The position numbers and the translations under genes are program-made. From an uncultured Lachnoclostridium sp. (GTDB taxonomy: Bacteria > Bacillota > Clostridia > Lachnospirales > Lachnospiraceae): 64,000 nt of DNA. Shown here piece after piece: positions 25,270-33,729 of the stretch. Every line of letters starts with the position of its first letter. The stretch's first letter is position 1. Under the pieces are notes generated by a model that was not told where the DNA came from, did not search any database, and was given only the letters and a program-made list of their open reading frames with translations. Where the stretch lies: the NCBI GenBank assembly GCA_948330435.1, contig CAOJBY010000008.1, forward strand, positions 62,001 through 126,000, read 5' to 3'.

Positions 25270-27009
25270 TTAGCTTTCTCCAAACCACTTTTTGGCTTTG
25301 TTGCTTTTTTCCATATTCGCCAGATAGCGGACACACCCAAAGACGGATGCATCAAAGAGATCGATCCTGTGCTCTTCCTGAATTTTTTCGTACTGGATCA
25401 TATCATCCGTCTTCTCAACCGCCCTTACGTTCTCCACGCAATATTCATAAGCCTGATTATGGAGATAATAAAAATTTCCATCCTTGGCCTGCTTTTCAAT
25501 ATGCCGGAAACCCTCCGATTTGAGATAGTAGTACTGGGGCTGATCTATGATGTTAAATCCGGCATTCTTCATGCCGATAAAATACTCCCGGCAAAACTTC
25601 CTATCATGTCCCACCTGTTTGATCCGGAATCCCATCTTTTTCATTTTGATAAACCAATTGACCACATCCGAAGCGTTGACCGTAGGCGAGTTACACATGG
25701 TCAAAACGCCGTCATCCTGCCATCCAAACAGCGGAATTCCATCTTCATCCGCTTTCCGATGGGCGGCAACGATGGGGAAAAAGGCATGAGCTATCACAAT
25801 ATCTACTCCCTGATAATGTCCATACAAAGCCGACGTTGTAAGATCGTGAAGCTTTGACAAGTCCGCCCCGCCAAACCAATCTATAGGCATCCGGGCCAGT
25901 TGCTCCAAGGTCCAGTTGTACTTTTGATCGCTTCGCTTAAATTCATCCAAATCAAAATACGCTTTCATGGCACTGGTGTATATGTTCAGGCTCCGGCTCA
26001 AAAAATCTTTCCTTTGCTGGGGATCGTTCTGTGCCTGGAGGGATTCCTGCATAATGTCAGCTGGCCGGATCGTTCTTCCATAAGAGGGATTGGCTTTTTC
26101 TTGCTGCTCTGCGTTTGTGTAATCTACATCTCCTTTTTCATCCTTGTCTGCTCTGGACACGAAGCAAAAAAGAGAATCATCTTCTACGGTTCCGGACACC
26201 ACCTTGACCGCATAATCTAAGCGTCTGTAACAGAAACTGTTGATCTCATCTCCTGCCGTAGTAATTCCAATCATGAGCTTGTTTGTGTAGGCTTTCATAG
26301 CCTCTTTAAACCGGTTATACTGAGACGCTTTTTTAAAGGCATGAATCTCATCCGCAATAGCAATATTGCAGTTAAAAGAGTCCTGTGCATCCGGATTGGA
26401 TGCCAGGGCTTCAATATGGATGCTCCCCACTGGCCGACCGTCATCATCTAAAAATTGATAGCTGATCGAATGCTCCGCATTGTTATTAAGCACCCGAAAG
26501 TCCTCTATCATTTCCTTTGCCCGCAGGCTATGTAAAATAAATTCAAAGGACTGGCAAGCCTGCTTCTGGGAGGCTGCGACAATATAAATAGTTGCACCAG
26601 ACTTTCTCTCCAGAATTGACAGGCCCCAGGCCAGACCCGCAATAAAGGTTGTCTTTCCGTTTTTTCTGGGAATAAAAATGAACGCCTCTTTGTAACGGCG
26701 TTCATGGGTGCCCTTATAGTAAAATCCAACCAGGTTATAAACAATGAATATCTGCCAGTCCTGCAGCAACAACGGAGTATTCATCAAAGATCGGCCCTCT
26801 AAATCTTCGCCCTGCTTATGGACCATCGTCTTTTCAATAATTCCGATTACAAGATCCGGTTCCCTGGTCCGCAGTTCCAGGTCCTCACGTTTCAAGTCAC
26901 GCCGGAATCTGGCACAGGCCAGGACTATTTCTTTGCCTACTTTCTTGTTTCCTGACAGCACTTCGTCCACATACTGAAATGCTGTCTCTTTATAGCTTTT
27001 AGCCGCCAA
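25270..27009 (-). CDS. terL: terminase large subunit
   Basis: Packaging motor and nuclease of 579 residues. Walker-A-like FIPRKNGKTTFIAGLAWG near residue 112, Walker B with IADEIHAF, and the C-terminal RNase H-like nuclease with DWFGGADLSKLHDLTTSALYG and DRKFCREYFIGM. HK97/TerL of the Terminase_1 family. It starts at TTG (27009), overlapping the small-subunit stop. The portal gene follows in 10 bases. Confidence 0.94.
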   Translation of the reverse strand: MAAKSYKETAFQYVDEVLSGNKKVGKEIVLACARFRRDLKREDLELRTREPDLVIGIIEKTMVHKQGEDLEGRSLMNTPLLLQDWQIFIVYNLVGFYYKGTHERRYKEAFIFIPRKNGKTTFIAGLAWGLSILERKSGATIYIVAASQKQACQSFEFILHSLRAKEMIEDFRVLNNNAEHSISYQFLDDDGRPVGSIHIEALASNPDAQDSFNCNIAIADEIHAFKKASQYNRFKEAMKAYTNKLMIGITTAGDEINSFCYRRLDYAVKVVSGTVEDDSLFCFVSRADKDEKGDVDYTNAEQQEKANPSYGRTIRPADIMQESLQAQNDPQQRKDFLSRSLNIYTSAMKAYFDLDEFKRSDQKYNWTLEQLARMPIDWFGGADLSKLHDLTTSALYGHYQGVDIVIAHAFFPIVAAHRKADEDGIPLFGWQDDGVLTMCNSPTVNASDVVNWFIKMKKMGFRIKQVGHDRKFCREYFIGMKNAGFNIIDQPQYYYLKSEGFRHIEKQAKDGNFYYLHNQAYEYCVENVRAVEKTDDMIQYEKIQEEHRIDLFDASVFGCVRYLANMEKSNKAKKWFGES

Positions 27010-27361
27010 GCTCCGCCAGAGCCTCCGCTAATCCGCTTCGCTTTTTAGGCTTCATAGATTTTTCATCTATTTTCTTTAGCCCTGCAGGAGTAAGTCCAAG
27101 ATCTCGCCAGTAGGCAAGGGCCGATTTGTTCAAATCATCCCACAGGATAATTGCCGGGTTTTTTACCAGATTGGTTGAGCCTCCCTTGTTGGTGTACGGA
27201 ATCAGGGGGACGGATCCATAGTCCTCATATGCCTGGGCCGCTTCGTCCCGCTTCTCCAGAATCTGTGCAAGAGTCAGGATCGTATAATCAAAGTAAGGCC
27301 GATATGTTCCGGCTTCCTCACATGCTTTCTCAATTTTCTTCACCCATGTTACTGCTTTCAT
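26999..27361 (-). CDS. terS: terminase small subunit, P27 family
   Basis: Protein of 120 residues that recognises phage DNA for packaging. The C-terminal half holds the P27 pattern (KNPAIILWDDLNKSALAYWRDLGLTPAGLKKIDEKS). It overlaps the large subunit start. The packaging site is likely in or upstream of this gene region; see the hairpin at 28217. Confidence 0.85.
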   Translation of the reverse strand: MKAVTWVKKIEKACEEAGTYRPYFDYTILTLAQILEKRDEAAQAYEDYGSVPLIPYTNKGGSTNLVKNPAIILWDDLNKSALAYWRDLGLTPAGLKKIDEKSMKPKKRSGLAEALAELGG

Positions 27362-27426
27362 ACAGCCCCCTTTCCAGGTTACCCCCCTTTTATCAAAAAT
27401 TCTGCGTATTTAGAAGAGTAGCCCAT

Positions 27427-27870
27427 TCACCGGTCTCCCGGGGCAATGTCCAGATTCTTCTGACCAGGGGGGTATTCTAAAATAATTTTATTCCTGGACG
27501 CCCATTGAATCACATCATAGATTCTGCCTAACAATCTCGTCCGCTTATGCTGAATAGTTACTACTCTTTTTGTCTGATATTCATGCCGCATAATAATTAT
27601 CTTGTCCGGCTTTATCTCTTCAACCTCTTCAATGCTGGGAGCTGCCCGTATAATGATAATGTTTTCAGCGTACTCCCTTGCATTGCGATAAAACCCAAAG
27701 GCAATATCATTTGCCATTCTTATTGCAGCATCATGCCGTTCTTCATGCGGATTCTGCAATCTGAAAGCAGATGCAAGATAATCCAAGTCATAGCACAAGC
27801 CATCCCTCAAATGATTCTTTGCATAGCTTGTCTTTCCCGTACTCGGCAATCCAATAACCAATGTAACCAT
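27427..27870 (-). CDS. phage P-loop NTPase / kinase-like protein
   Basis: Small P-loop protein of about 147 residues. Walker A GLPSTGKTSYAKNH starts at residue 6, and DLDYLASAFRL follows. It looks like the nucleoside/polynucleotide kinase superfamily common near HNH and terminase genes in Clostridia phages. The start at 27870 (ATG after GGAGGTTGAC) is preferred to the TTG at 27882. It could repair or modify DNA ends, but the substrate is not evident. Confidence 0.7.
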   Translation of the reverse strand: MVTLVIGLPSTGKTSYAKNHLRDGLCYDLDYLASAFRLQNPHEERHDAAIRMANDIAFGFYRNAREYAENIIIIRAAPSIEEVEEIKPDKIIIMRHEYQTKRVVTIQHKRTRLLGRIYDVIQWASRNKIILEYPPGQKNLDIAPGDR

Positions 27871-27885
27871 GTCAACCTCCAAAAT

Positions 27886-28185
27886 TTAGTATCTGCTCCA
27901 GAAGCTTTTCGCTTTCTCCGGATGTGCTTTATTGTGACAGCCTGTACACAGGCTAATCAGGTTATCATTCTCAAAGGCCAGTTCCGGGTATTCATCTACG
28001 TGCTTAATGTGATGAACCGTGGATGCTTCTACAGTCCTGCCATATCTCCTGCACCACTGGCAGAGGTAGTTGTCTCTTCTCAATATTTGTTCACGCTTCC
28101 GTTTCCAGCGTGATGACTTATAATCAAACACTTGTATGCTCCTCGGCTGTTCCTTGGCAGCGGACGCTTGGGATCCTGCTGCCAA
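27886..28185 (-). CDS. HNH endonuclease beside terminase
   Basis: Protein of 99 residues with a complete HNH fold: LCQWCRRYG and SLCTGCHNKAH as zinc cysteine pairs and STVHHIKHVDEYPELAFENDNLI as the catalytic His/Asn region. HNH proteins next to TerS/TerL are needed for specific cos cleavage in HK97-like phages. The start is unclear: the only start in frame is TTG at 28185, with a poor ribosome site, while a fine GGGGGAG-ATG (28199) lies in another frame. Confidence 0.8.
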   Translation of the reverse strand: MAAGSQASAAKEQPRSIQVFDYKSSRWKRKREQILRRDNYLCQWCRRYGRTVEASTVHHIKHVDEYPELAFENDNLISLCTGCHNKAHPEKAKSFWSRY

Positions 28186-28216
28186 TGTGCTTTTCTCATG
28201 CTCCCCCTTTGGGAAT

Positions 28217-28246
28217 CCTGCCCTGTCTGGGTTTCAACAGGGCAGG
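28217..28246. repeat. perfect 10-bp inverted repeat upstream of the packaging genes
   Basis: CCTGCCCTGT (28217-28226) and ACAGGGCAGG (28237-28246) around a 10-base centre. It lies just before the HNH-terminase block, has no T-tract, and could be the cos/packaging signal or a leader hairpin for the late transcript. Confidence 0.5.
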
Positions 28247-28289
28247 TATGGAGGTATGAAAAAAGGCACTGGACTTTCCTCCAACGCCT

Positions 28290-28330
28290 TTCTCATGATA
28301 CTATAATATCACACTTGACATGGAAAGTTG
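28290..28330 (-). promoter_or_regulatory. putative late promoter
   Basis: The minus strand has an AT-rich GATATTATAGTATC (about 28311-28298) shortly after the RinA-like gene and before a leader of about 100 bases leading into the HNH, packaging and structural genes. No good -35 is visible, which would suit an activator-dependent late promoter. Confidence 0.4.
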
Positions 28331-28340
28331 GATCATCTTT

Positions 28341-28757
28341 TCATATTTCCCCTATTTTTTTCCCAACATTCCTTACAAATTTATGCGATATCCTTCGTAA
28401 TTGTCCCTCCTTATAATCAACAAACTCTTCCATCCGAAGATAAGGCATATTTCGTCTTCGGTCCGACCAGAATCTTATTCTTACTACTTTCTGGTGTTCT
28501 GGAATCAATTCATTGTATACAGTTTCCACCGCCTCAATTTCTCTATGTAATCTTTCTATTCTTGGCAAAGTCAATTTTAATGCTACTTTCTCAGTCGGTT
28601 TTCTCACATCATTACTTAATACATTACAAACAAAAGGACTTTCACTTCTTGCTCCAACTAAGTCTTTATATATACCCTCATATTCTTTCTTAGATTCAGG
28701 ATAGCGGCGAATAACCCGTTCGATTATGGCCCAACTATCTCTTGGTATTCTCCCCAT
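28341..28757 (-). CDS. RinA/ArpU-like late transcription activator
   Basis: Protein of 138 residues of the phage late-activator type: IPRDSWAIIERVIRRYPESKKEYEGIYKDLV at the N terminus and a sigma-70 region 4-like C terminus (VETVYNELIPEHQKVVRIRFWSDRRRNMPYLRMEEF). It is the last gene before the packaging block and after SSB, where RinA-type proteins are found. The ATG at 28757 lies 8 bases from AAAGGG. It likely acts on the promoter region near 28300. Confidence 0.75.
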   Translation of the reverse strand: MGRIPRDSWAIIERVIRRYPESKKEYEGIYKDLVGARSESPFVCNVLSNDVRKPTEKVALKLTLPRIERLHREIEAVETVYNELIPEHQKVVRIRFWSDRRRNMPYLRMEEFVDYKEGQLRRISHKFVRNVGKKIGEI

Positions 28758-28771
28758 TCTTATCATCCCTT

Positions 28772-29203
28772 TCAGTTAAATGGCAACTCGTCATCAATCC
28801 CATCTGGTATATTCATGAAGCCATCATCATCCGGAGCTTCCTGCCTACCTCCATTTTCAACAGCTTCTCGCTCCTCCAGAGCCTTTTTACTCTCCGCAAA
28901 CTCCTGTGATTCAATTACGACATCCGTTGTGTAAACTTTATGACCATCACGATTTGTATAGCTTCCAGTTTGAATTCTTCCGGTAATTGCTATTTTAATA
29001 CCCTGCCGTAAGTACTTTTCCGCAAATTCTCCTTGTTTTCTGAAAGCCACACAACTGATAAAGTCAGCCGTTTGCTCACCATCTTTGCGGAATCCACGGT
29101 CAACCGCCAGGGTATACCTTGCTATTGCCATGGGTTCCTCCCCCTGTGAATATCGAACATCCGGATCCCTGGTTAATCTTCCTATCAATATTACCTTGTT
29201 CAT
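28772..29203 (-). CDS. ssb: single-stranded DNA-binding protein
   Basis: OB-fold SSB of 143 residues: MNKVILIGRLTRDPDVRYSQGEEPMAIARYTLAVDR, then DFISCVAFRKQGEFAEKYLRQGIKIAITGRIQTGSY. The acidic tail ends DDELPFN, the tip that recruits partner proteins. AAAGGAGG fixes the ATG at 29203. It follows the primase-helicase and the iteron-like region, consistent with a replication module. Confidence 0.93.
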   Translation of the reverse strand: MNKVILIGRLTRDPDVRYSQGEEPMAIARYTLAVDRGFRKDGEQTADFISCVAFRKQGEFAEKYLRQGIKIAITGRIQTGSYTNRDGHKVYTTDVVIESQEFAESKKALEEREAVENGGRQEAPDDDGFMNIPDGIDDELPFN

Positions 29204-29220
29204 TTCTTTTCCTCCTTTTG

Positions 29221-29480
29221 TGACAACCCAGTGACAGGTAAATGACAACTTTTTCTTTTTCCCTGTCACTCCATAAATCCTTTATTTTCAAGCTTTTTTC
29301 TTTCTTTTTTTATATAAATGACAACTATGACAGGTATTTACAACTCTTAAATGATTTTTATTTTTATTCGCATGTAAGAATTAAAAAAAGCTGTCATTTC
29401 TGTCATTCCTGTCATTTTCCCTATAAAATCAGCCTTTTTTAACATGCTTACCTGTCACAAACCTGTCATTGACCTGTCAC
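29221..29480. repeat. iteron-like array of TGACAGG/CCTGTCA motifs, putative phage origin
   Basis: About eleven copies of TGACA or TGTCA occur in 260 bases between the primase-helicase and ssb genes. Near 29453 they run as CCTGTCACAAA, CCTGTCATTGA, CCTGTCACCGA with an 11-bp period; near 29391 as CTGTCATTT, CTGTCATTC, CTGTCATTT with a 9-bp period. The left part (29221-29336) has the motif in both orientations, in AT-rich DNA. Such arrays are typical initiator-binding origins. Confidence 0.65.
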
Positions 29481-31267
29481 CGACTGGTATTTGCAAAGGG
29501 AAGTTCCTGCTGCCCTTCTTCATCCAGCTCCAGGAATCCCTCTTCCTTAAGTGCTATCCCTACAAAATAACGCCCATTGCTTTTACGTTTTGAATGGTAT
29601 CCCCGTTCTTCCAGCATCCTATAGAACGTTCCGGAACTATATTCCTTACGCCCATATTCCCCACAGTATTTTCTATATTCACCATATAGCACGTCTCTTT
29701 TTATTAACGTATCAGAATTTGTTCGGACAACCGTCTCATCCATAAACGCCTTGACACTGTCCGCTGCTCTATATAGTTCTTCAACCTGTCTTTTGCTATT
29801 ATCACTTTCCGTAAATCTCCCATCCTGGTACAATACCCGCAGATGTAGTAACGCCATCCAGATAAGATACTGCACTTCCTCCACTAGCTTATCCTTTAAG
29901 TCGGGATCAACAGCTTTCGGCTTCACATTCATCTCCAGAATGAGAAGTCTCCTGTAAAATGCACTGGTTTTTTCATCCAGATTTAGAGGAATCTTATTGG
30001 CCGAGAACAGTAATTTGGCATAACTGGTAAAGGCTTTTGGATCTCTGCCCTTCCTCTCGTACATCAAAGTATCCTCACCCGTAACCTTTTTAATCGTATC
30101 CACACTGCTCAGCGGTGCACTCTCAATATCAGCACAAGCATTCAAAAGCTTCCCCATCAGCTCCGCAGGATAAAATCTTTGATTAATGTTCTCCAGAGAC
30201 ACGGTGGAGTAATTCCGCTTTCCTATCAGATTCTGCACCAGGGAAACAATCACCGACTTTCCCGTTCCTCCATCCCCTTTTAATATCAAAAACTTCTGGA
30301 ATTTTGAGTCGGCGGTCATGCAATAGCCTATGTATTGCATAAGCATCGTTTGATCCTGCTTATCCGGAATCGCCTCTTGCAAATACGCTATGGTCTGGGG
30401 TCCTGCTGCCTCTAGGCTTTTTCTTACATCTAGCTCCAATACATGCGGAATCTGATTGATGGAATAGTATTCCGGCTTATGTGTCTTCATTTTCCAGCCT
30501 ATTGGATCAAACATGCAATTTCTAAAATTGATCCAATGTTTTGGATAAGCGTTAAGCTCCTCCAACCGCTTCTGTACCTTTTTCTGCATTATCAAAAGCA
30601 AATATATAGATTTTATAATGTTGCTTTTTAATAAATATTTAGGTATCAGCTTCTGGATGGCATCTTTCAGATATATTCCGCCCTCATCCATGATGTACAC
30701 ACCATGTTCGTAGATATATGGTTGTTCATCCATCACAAAAAACGGAATCGAATCCATAATATATTCCACAATCTCAGAATCATAAACTCCGATAACTTCG
30801 CCTGTTTTTCCGTATTTCAAAAACCGTTCCTTATTTACTAATTCTTCGGAGTCTTCACCCTCAAAACGACGAATATAATCTAATAGAAATTTTTCAAGTT
30901 CTGGCTGTTTATCATACTTGCCCAGATATTCCCTGTTTCTGAATATATGCCATCCCTGCTTGCAATCATATCCCGCTGCATTTATGCCGAATGCAAGTCG
31001 CTCATTGCTCTGTCTGGAGAGACAGGACAAAACAAAATGATATCCGTTCAGCATTACTCCTTCGAACGTCTCAGCATGACCCTTTAAATAATCAATTAAG
31101 CCATCCACCGAAAAACAATTCTCATTTTCTGCGTCCAGATATATGCAACGCATATTAAGGGATAAAATATTAATAGCAATATCTGTATTGTCCACCACGA
31201 ACAGGTAACTTGCACTTACCGTGGGCGGAGTATCCCTTACCCACGCTTCAAACATCTTTTTGTTCAT
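29477..31267 (-). CDS. phage primase-helicase (D5/P4-type superfamily 3 helicase)
   Basis: Replicative protein of 596 residues. The C-terminal half has the D5/P4 helicase core: Walker A LKGDGGTGKSVIVSLVQNLIG near residue 330 and Walker B with LLNACADIESAPL, then a C-terminal winged-helix-like region. The N-terminal part may hold a degenerate primase (HFVLSCLSRQSNERLAFGINAAGYDC). The iteron-like array begins at its stop codon, so this is probably the origin-acting helicase. Confidence 0.88.
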   Translation of the reverse strand: MNKKMFEAWVRDTPPTVSASYLFVVDNTDIAINILSLNMRCIYLDAENENCFSVDGLIDYLKGHAETFEGVMLNGYHFVLSCLSRQSNERLAFGINAAGYDCKQGWHIFRNREYLGKYDKQPELEKFLLDYIRRFEGEDSEELVNKERFLKYGKTGEVIGVYDSEIVEYIMDSIPFFVMDEQPYIYEHGVYIMDEGGIYLKDAIQKLIPKYLLKSNIIKSIYLLLIMQKKVQKRLEELNAYPKHWINFRNCMFDPIGWKMKTHKPEYYSINQIPHVLELDVRKSLEAAGPQTIAYLQEAIPDKQDQTMLMQYIGYCMTADSKFQKFLILKGDGGTGKSVIVSLVQNLIGKRNYSTVSLENINQRFYPAELMGKLLNACADIESAPLSSVDTIKKVTGEDTLMYERKGRDPKAFTSYAKLLFSANKIPLNLDEKTSAFYRRLLILEMNVKPKAVDPDLKDKLVEEVQYLIWMALLHLRVLYQDGRFTESDNSKRQVEELYRAADSVKAFMDETVVRTNSDTLIKRDVLYGEYRKYCGEYGRKEYSSGTFYRMLEERGYHSKRKSNGRYFVGIALKEEGFLELDEEGQQELPFANTSR

Positions 31268-31277
31268 CTCTTATTCC

Positions 31278-32315
31278 CTATAGGAATTGTTTCAGCAAAT
31301 CCCTGGAACTTCCTTTCTTCTTTTCCGGCTTCTTCACCTTTGCAAACAAATCCAACCCCTCACCCATCGGGTTCACGTTGACCGCATTCAGACTTTCCAC
31401 GAGGGCTTTCTGATTCTCCATGGCTTTTTCTTTAATCTTTTCCATGCGTGAGAATGGAAATCTCAATCCACTAAGGCAGCATATGGTCTGTTCGCCCTCG
31501 AAGCCCTGAAAGATGTCGTATGCGGTCCCAAACTCGGCCTGTAAAGTTTGCAGATTAATCACCGCCTGGGATCCTGCTGCCAGCACGGCCACATACTTTA
31601 CCGCCTTTACCTCGTCCAGTTCCGCAAATATCCCCTTACGCAAGTGCTCTATCACTCTGGCCGTTGTGGTGTCCTGCCTGGAGGTCCGGCTGATAATCGC
31701 TGCTCCCCTGGTGCTCAGAACCTCCTTGATTTCCGCCCGGTCAATATTTCCAAGGGCACTGGCCTTTTTCTCCGGAATGCTGATAAAGTTATTTAAAAGT
31801 CCTGCGAAAATGTCATTCAGCTTCATTTTCCCTTTCCCGGAATTATTGTCAATAAAAAAGCATGCTCCTATTTCCTCTATTTCCGCCAGCTCCCTAACGC
31901 AATCCCACGCATTCACATGCGTCTTTACGGATTCGTTTTCGTCCGGAAGAATCGTGATCGCTCCTGCTATCTTATCCAGCTCCTGCTCCAATACGGTTGT
32001 GAGCACCGGACCAATCCCGGAACCCGTCCCACCTCCTGCAGAAAAAATGGTAAATACCAATTTTTGAGGAACCTTGTCGGATACTTCTTTTATAACCTTT
32101 TCAAGATTCTGAGCCAGAAGCTTCTTTGCCTTTGTCCGGTCTTTGTTGCATCCATCACCGCCTTTCAGATGATACTTATGAGCCGCATCCGGAAGTGTCT
32201 TCAAATCCTCATCGGATGTGTTTATGTACAAAACCGTATAGCCCATCTTCTCAAACAGCTTCCCAATGTTCCCTCCTGCCTGTCCAATTGCTACAAATCC
32301 AATTTCCTTTTTCAT
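31278..32315 (-). CDS. tubZ: phage tubulin/FtsZ-like GTPase (TubZ)
   Basis: Cytomotive GTPase of 345 residues. The tubulin signature FSAGGGTGSGIG places G-box residues at 94-100. Loop T1 is GQAGGNIG (11-18), and the catalytic T7 region reads GNIDRAEIKEVLSTRG with N190, D192 and E195. The basic C-terminal tail (KKPEKKKGSSRDLLKQFL) resembles the TubZ tail that touches TubR. It is preceded in an ATGA overlap by a small winged-helix gene, the tubRZ layout. TubZ filaments segregate plasmids and plasmid-prophages, whereas related PhuZ filaments position phage nuclei. The neighbours favour the partition role. Confidence 0.85.
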   Translation of the reverse strand: MKKEIGFVAIGQAGGNIGKLFEKMGYTVLYINTSDEDLKTLPDAAHKYHLKGGDGCNKDRTKAKKLLAQNLEKVIKEVSDKVPQKLVFTIFSAGGGTGSGIGPVLTTVLEQELDKIAGAITILPDENESVKTHVNAWDCVRELAEIEEIGACFFIDNNSGKGKMKLNDIFAGLLNNFISIPEKKASALGNIDRAEIKEVLSTRGAAIISRTSRQDTTTARVIEHLRKGIFAELDEVKAVKYVAVLAAGSQAVINLQTLQAEFGTAYDIFQGFEGEQTICCLSGLRFPFSRMEKIKEKAMENQKALVESLNAVNVNPMGEGLDLFAKVKKPEKKKGSSRDLLKQFL

Positions 32316-32575
32316 GTTCCATCTCCTCCTTTCACAATCTCCAATGCCTCTTTCCCGCCCTGCGTAATATAGTAGGTCTTGGAATTTCCCACCGGAAGCC
32401 CTGCTGCCACGTATCCTGCTGCCAATAACGCTTTTGTGTGTTTATAAAAAGAATTATAGGTATATTCCAGGGAACGCAGATTCTCAATAATCTCTTTGAT
32501 TGACATTGCATTTACATTATTATCCGCACTTTCCGATACCAGACTTGACAATATAATAAACTGTATCCGATTCAA
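32312..32575 (-). CDS. TubR-like winged-helix DNA-binding protein
   Basis: Protein of 87 residues with a winged helix-turn-helix: AMSIKEIIENLRSLEYTYNSFYKHTKALLAAGYVAAGLPVGNSKTYYITQGGKEALEIV. TubR proteins are small winged-helix adaptors that bind centromere repeats and TubZ. The gene lies right upstream of tubZ, and the stop and start overlap as ATGA. It starts at TTG (32575) behind AGGAGG. Sequence likeness to known TubR is weak; the call is by fold, size and position. Confidence 0.6.
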   Translation of the reverse strand: MNRIQFIILSSLVSESADNNVNAMSIKEIIENLRSLEYTYNSFYKHTKALLAAGYVAAGLPVGNSKTYYITQGGKEALEIVKGGDGT

Positions 32576-32597
32576 TACCTTTCCCGCCTCCTGTCTC

Positions 32598-32641
32598 TTA
32601 TTCTCTCTTAATTTCTTGTAGTTTGTTTTATTTTCTCTTAA
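32598..32641. repeat. pair of direct repeats, putative tubC-like centromere or operator
   Basis: TTATTCTCTCTTAA (32598-32611) and TTATTTTCTCTTAA (32628-32641) lie 30 bp apart, about three helical turns, directly upstream of the tubR-like gene. TubR centromeres are short iterons upstream of tubRZ; only two copies are present here. Confidence 0.5.
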
Positions 32642-32647
32642 ATACTG

Positions 32648-33682
32648 TTAAGCACTCAACACATGCTGTTCCCAAACCGCCTGTGTTCTCCTGCTGCTCT
32701 TTGCTATGTAATGCCTGCTTGTAGTGCCCGAATCAGAATGGCCCATTAAGTCCTGTATGACTTCTATAGGACAATTCCGATCAGCAAGCCTTGTAGCAAA
32801 GGTCCGGCGGAACACATGAACCGTTCCCTTTTCCCGCAGTATTCCGGCCTGTTCGCAAATACGGTGGGTAATCGTCTCGTAGCCTGCCTTACGGATACGC
32901 TTAGGCTGGCCGTTATATAATCTTTCCGTGACAAAAAGAGCCGGATGAGCATCTTTCCTACCTGCCAGATAATCAGCAAGGTATCTTCTGGCCCTAGTGT
33001 CAAGGTACACAGTACGGAACTTCCCTTTCCGACTTTTCTCCCCTCGGAATGCAACCGAGCCTTTCATCATATCAACATTTATCCGATCCATTTGTGACAG
33101 TTCCCCTACCCGTACCCCGGTAGAAAAGAGAAACGCTATGATAGCCCGGTCACGCAGACTACAGGGTGTATCCCTTATCGCTATTTCTTCCTCTATGGAA
33201 AAGTACTTCAATTCTACATCTTCCCCTCTGATTCCCTTAATTGGTTTTACCGGGTTCTTCTCTATCATCCCCTCATCATGAAGCCATGTGAACAGGCTGG
33301 ATAAATTACGTTTTTCATTATTTAAGGTGTTCGGCCTGACCTGCTGAGAACGTAATGCCAGGTAATACTTCACGTCATCTTTTGTGATGTATTTGTAGCC
33401 TTTTCCCGTCTGCAAAAAGAATCTACGGGCCGTCCTCAAATACTGATCAAGCGTCAGCTCCGTACACCCCTCCAACTTTTTATTGGCCGCAAAGCATTCC
33501 AGAACGTATCTTGTATCATCCATTTCCGTTGACAGTTCCGTACACTCCTTAACCAACCGTATCCCATGGAGTGCTCCCCTTACTGCTCCCTCCAACATCT
33601 GCAAATGCATAGTTTCCATTACTGGCGACATGGTACATATAATGTTGTTTACAACCTGCTCTCTCATGTCTTTGTTCATCAT
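32648..33682 (-). CDS. tyrosine recombinase (XerC/D-like)
   Basis: Site-specific recombinase of 344 residues. A SAM-like N-terminal core-binding domain (LDQYLRTARRFFLQTGKGYKYITKDDVKYYLALRSQQV) is followed by the catalytic domain: first Arg in FSTGVRVGELSQM, Lys in EKSRKGKFRTVYL, HVFRRTFATRLAD (HxxR), GHSDSGTTSRHY with the nucleophile Tyr. It sits just upstream of the tubRZ-like pair and away from the att sites. The prophage already has a serine integrase, so dimer resolution of an episomal form is a likelier role. The ATG at 33682 follows GGAGGT. Confidence 0.88.
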   Translation of the reverse strand: MMNKDMREQVVNNIICTMSPVMETMHLQMLEGAVRGALHGIRLVKECTELSTEMDDTRYVLECFAANKKLEGCTELTLDQYLRTARRFFLQTGKGYKYITKDDVKYYLALRSQQVRPNTLNNEKRNLSSLFTWLHDEGMIEKNPVKPIKGIRGEDVELKYFSIEEEIAIRDTPCSLRDRAIIAFLFSTGVRVGELSQMDRINVDMMKGSVAFRGEKSRKGKFRTVYLDTRARRYLADYLAGRKDAHPALFVTERLYNGQPKRIRKAGYETITHRICEQAGILREKGTVHVFRRTFATRLADRNCPIEVIQDLMGHSDSGTTSRHYIAKSSRRTQAVWEQHVLSA

Positions 33683-33729
33683 ACTTTCATACCTCCATCC
33701 CATTTATTTTTACAATTGCTCCCGTTGCT

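Noticed and set aside
29221..29480. Repeat array before ssb as a CRISPR array.
   Set aside because: Repeat units are 8-11 bp with no constant-length spacers and no cas genes.
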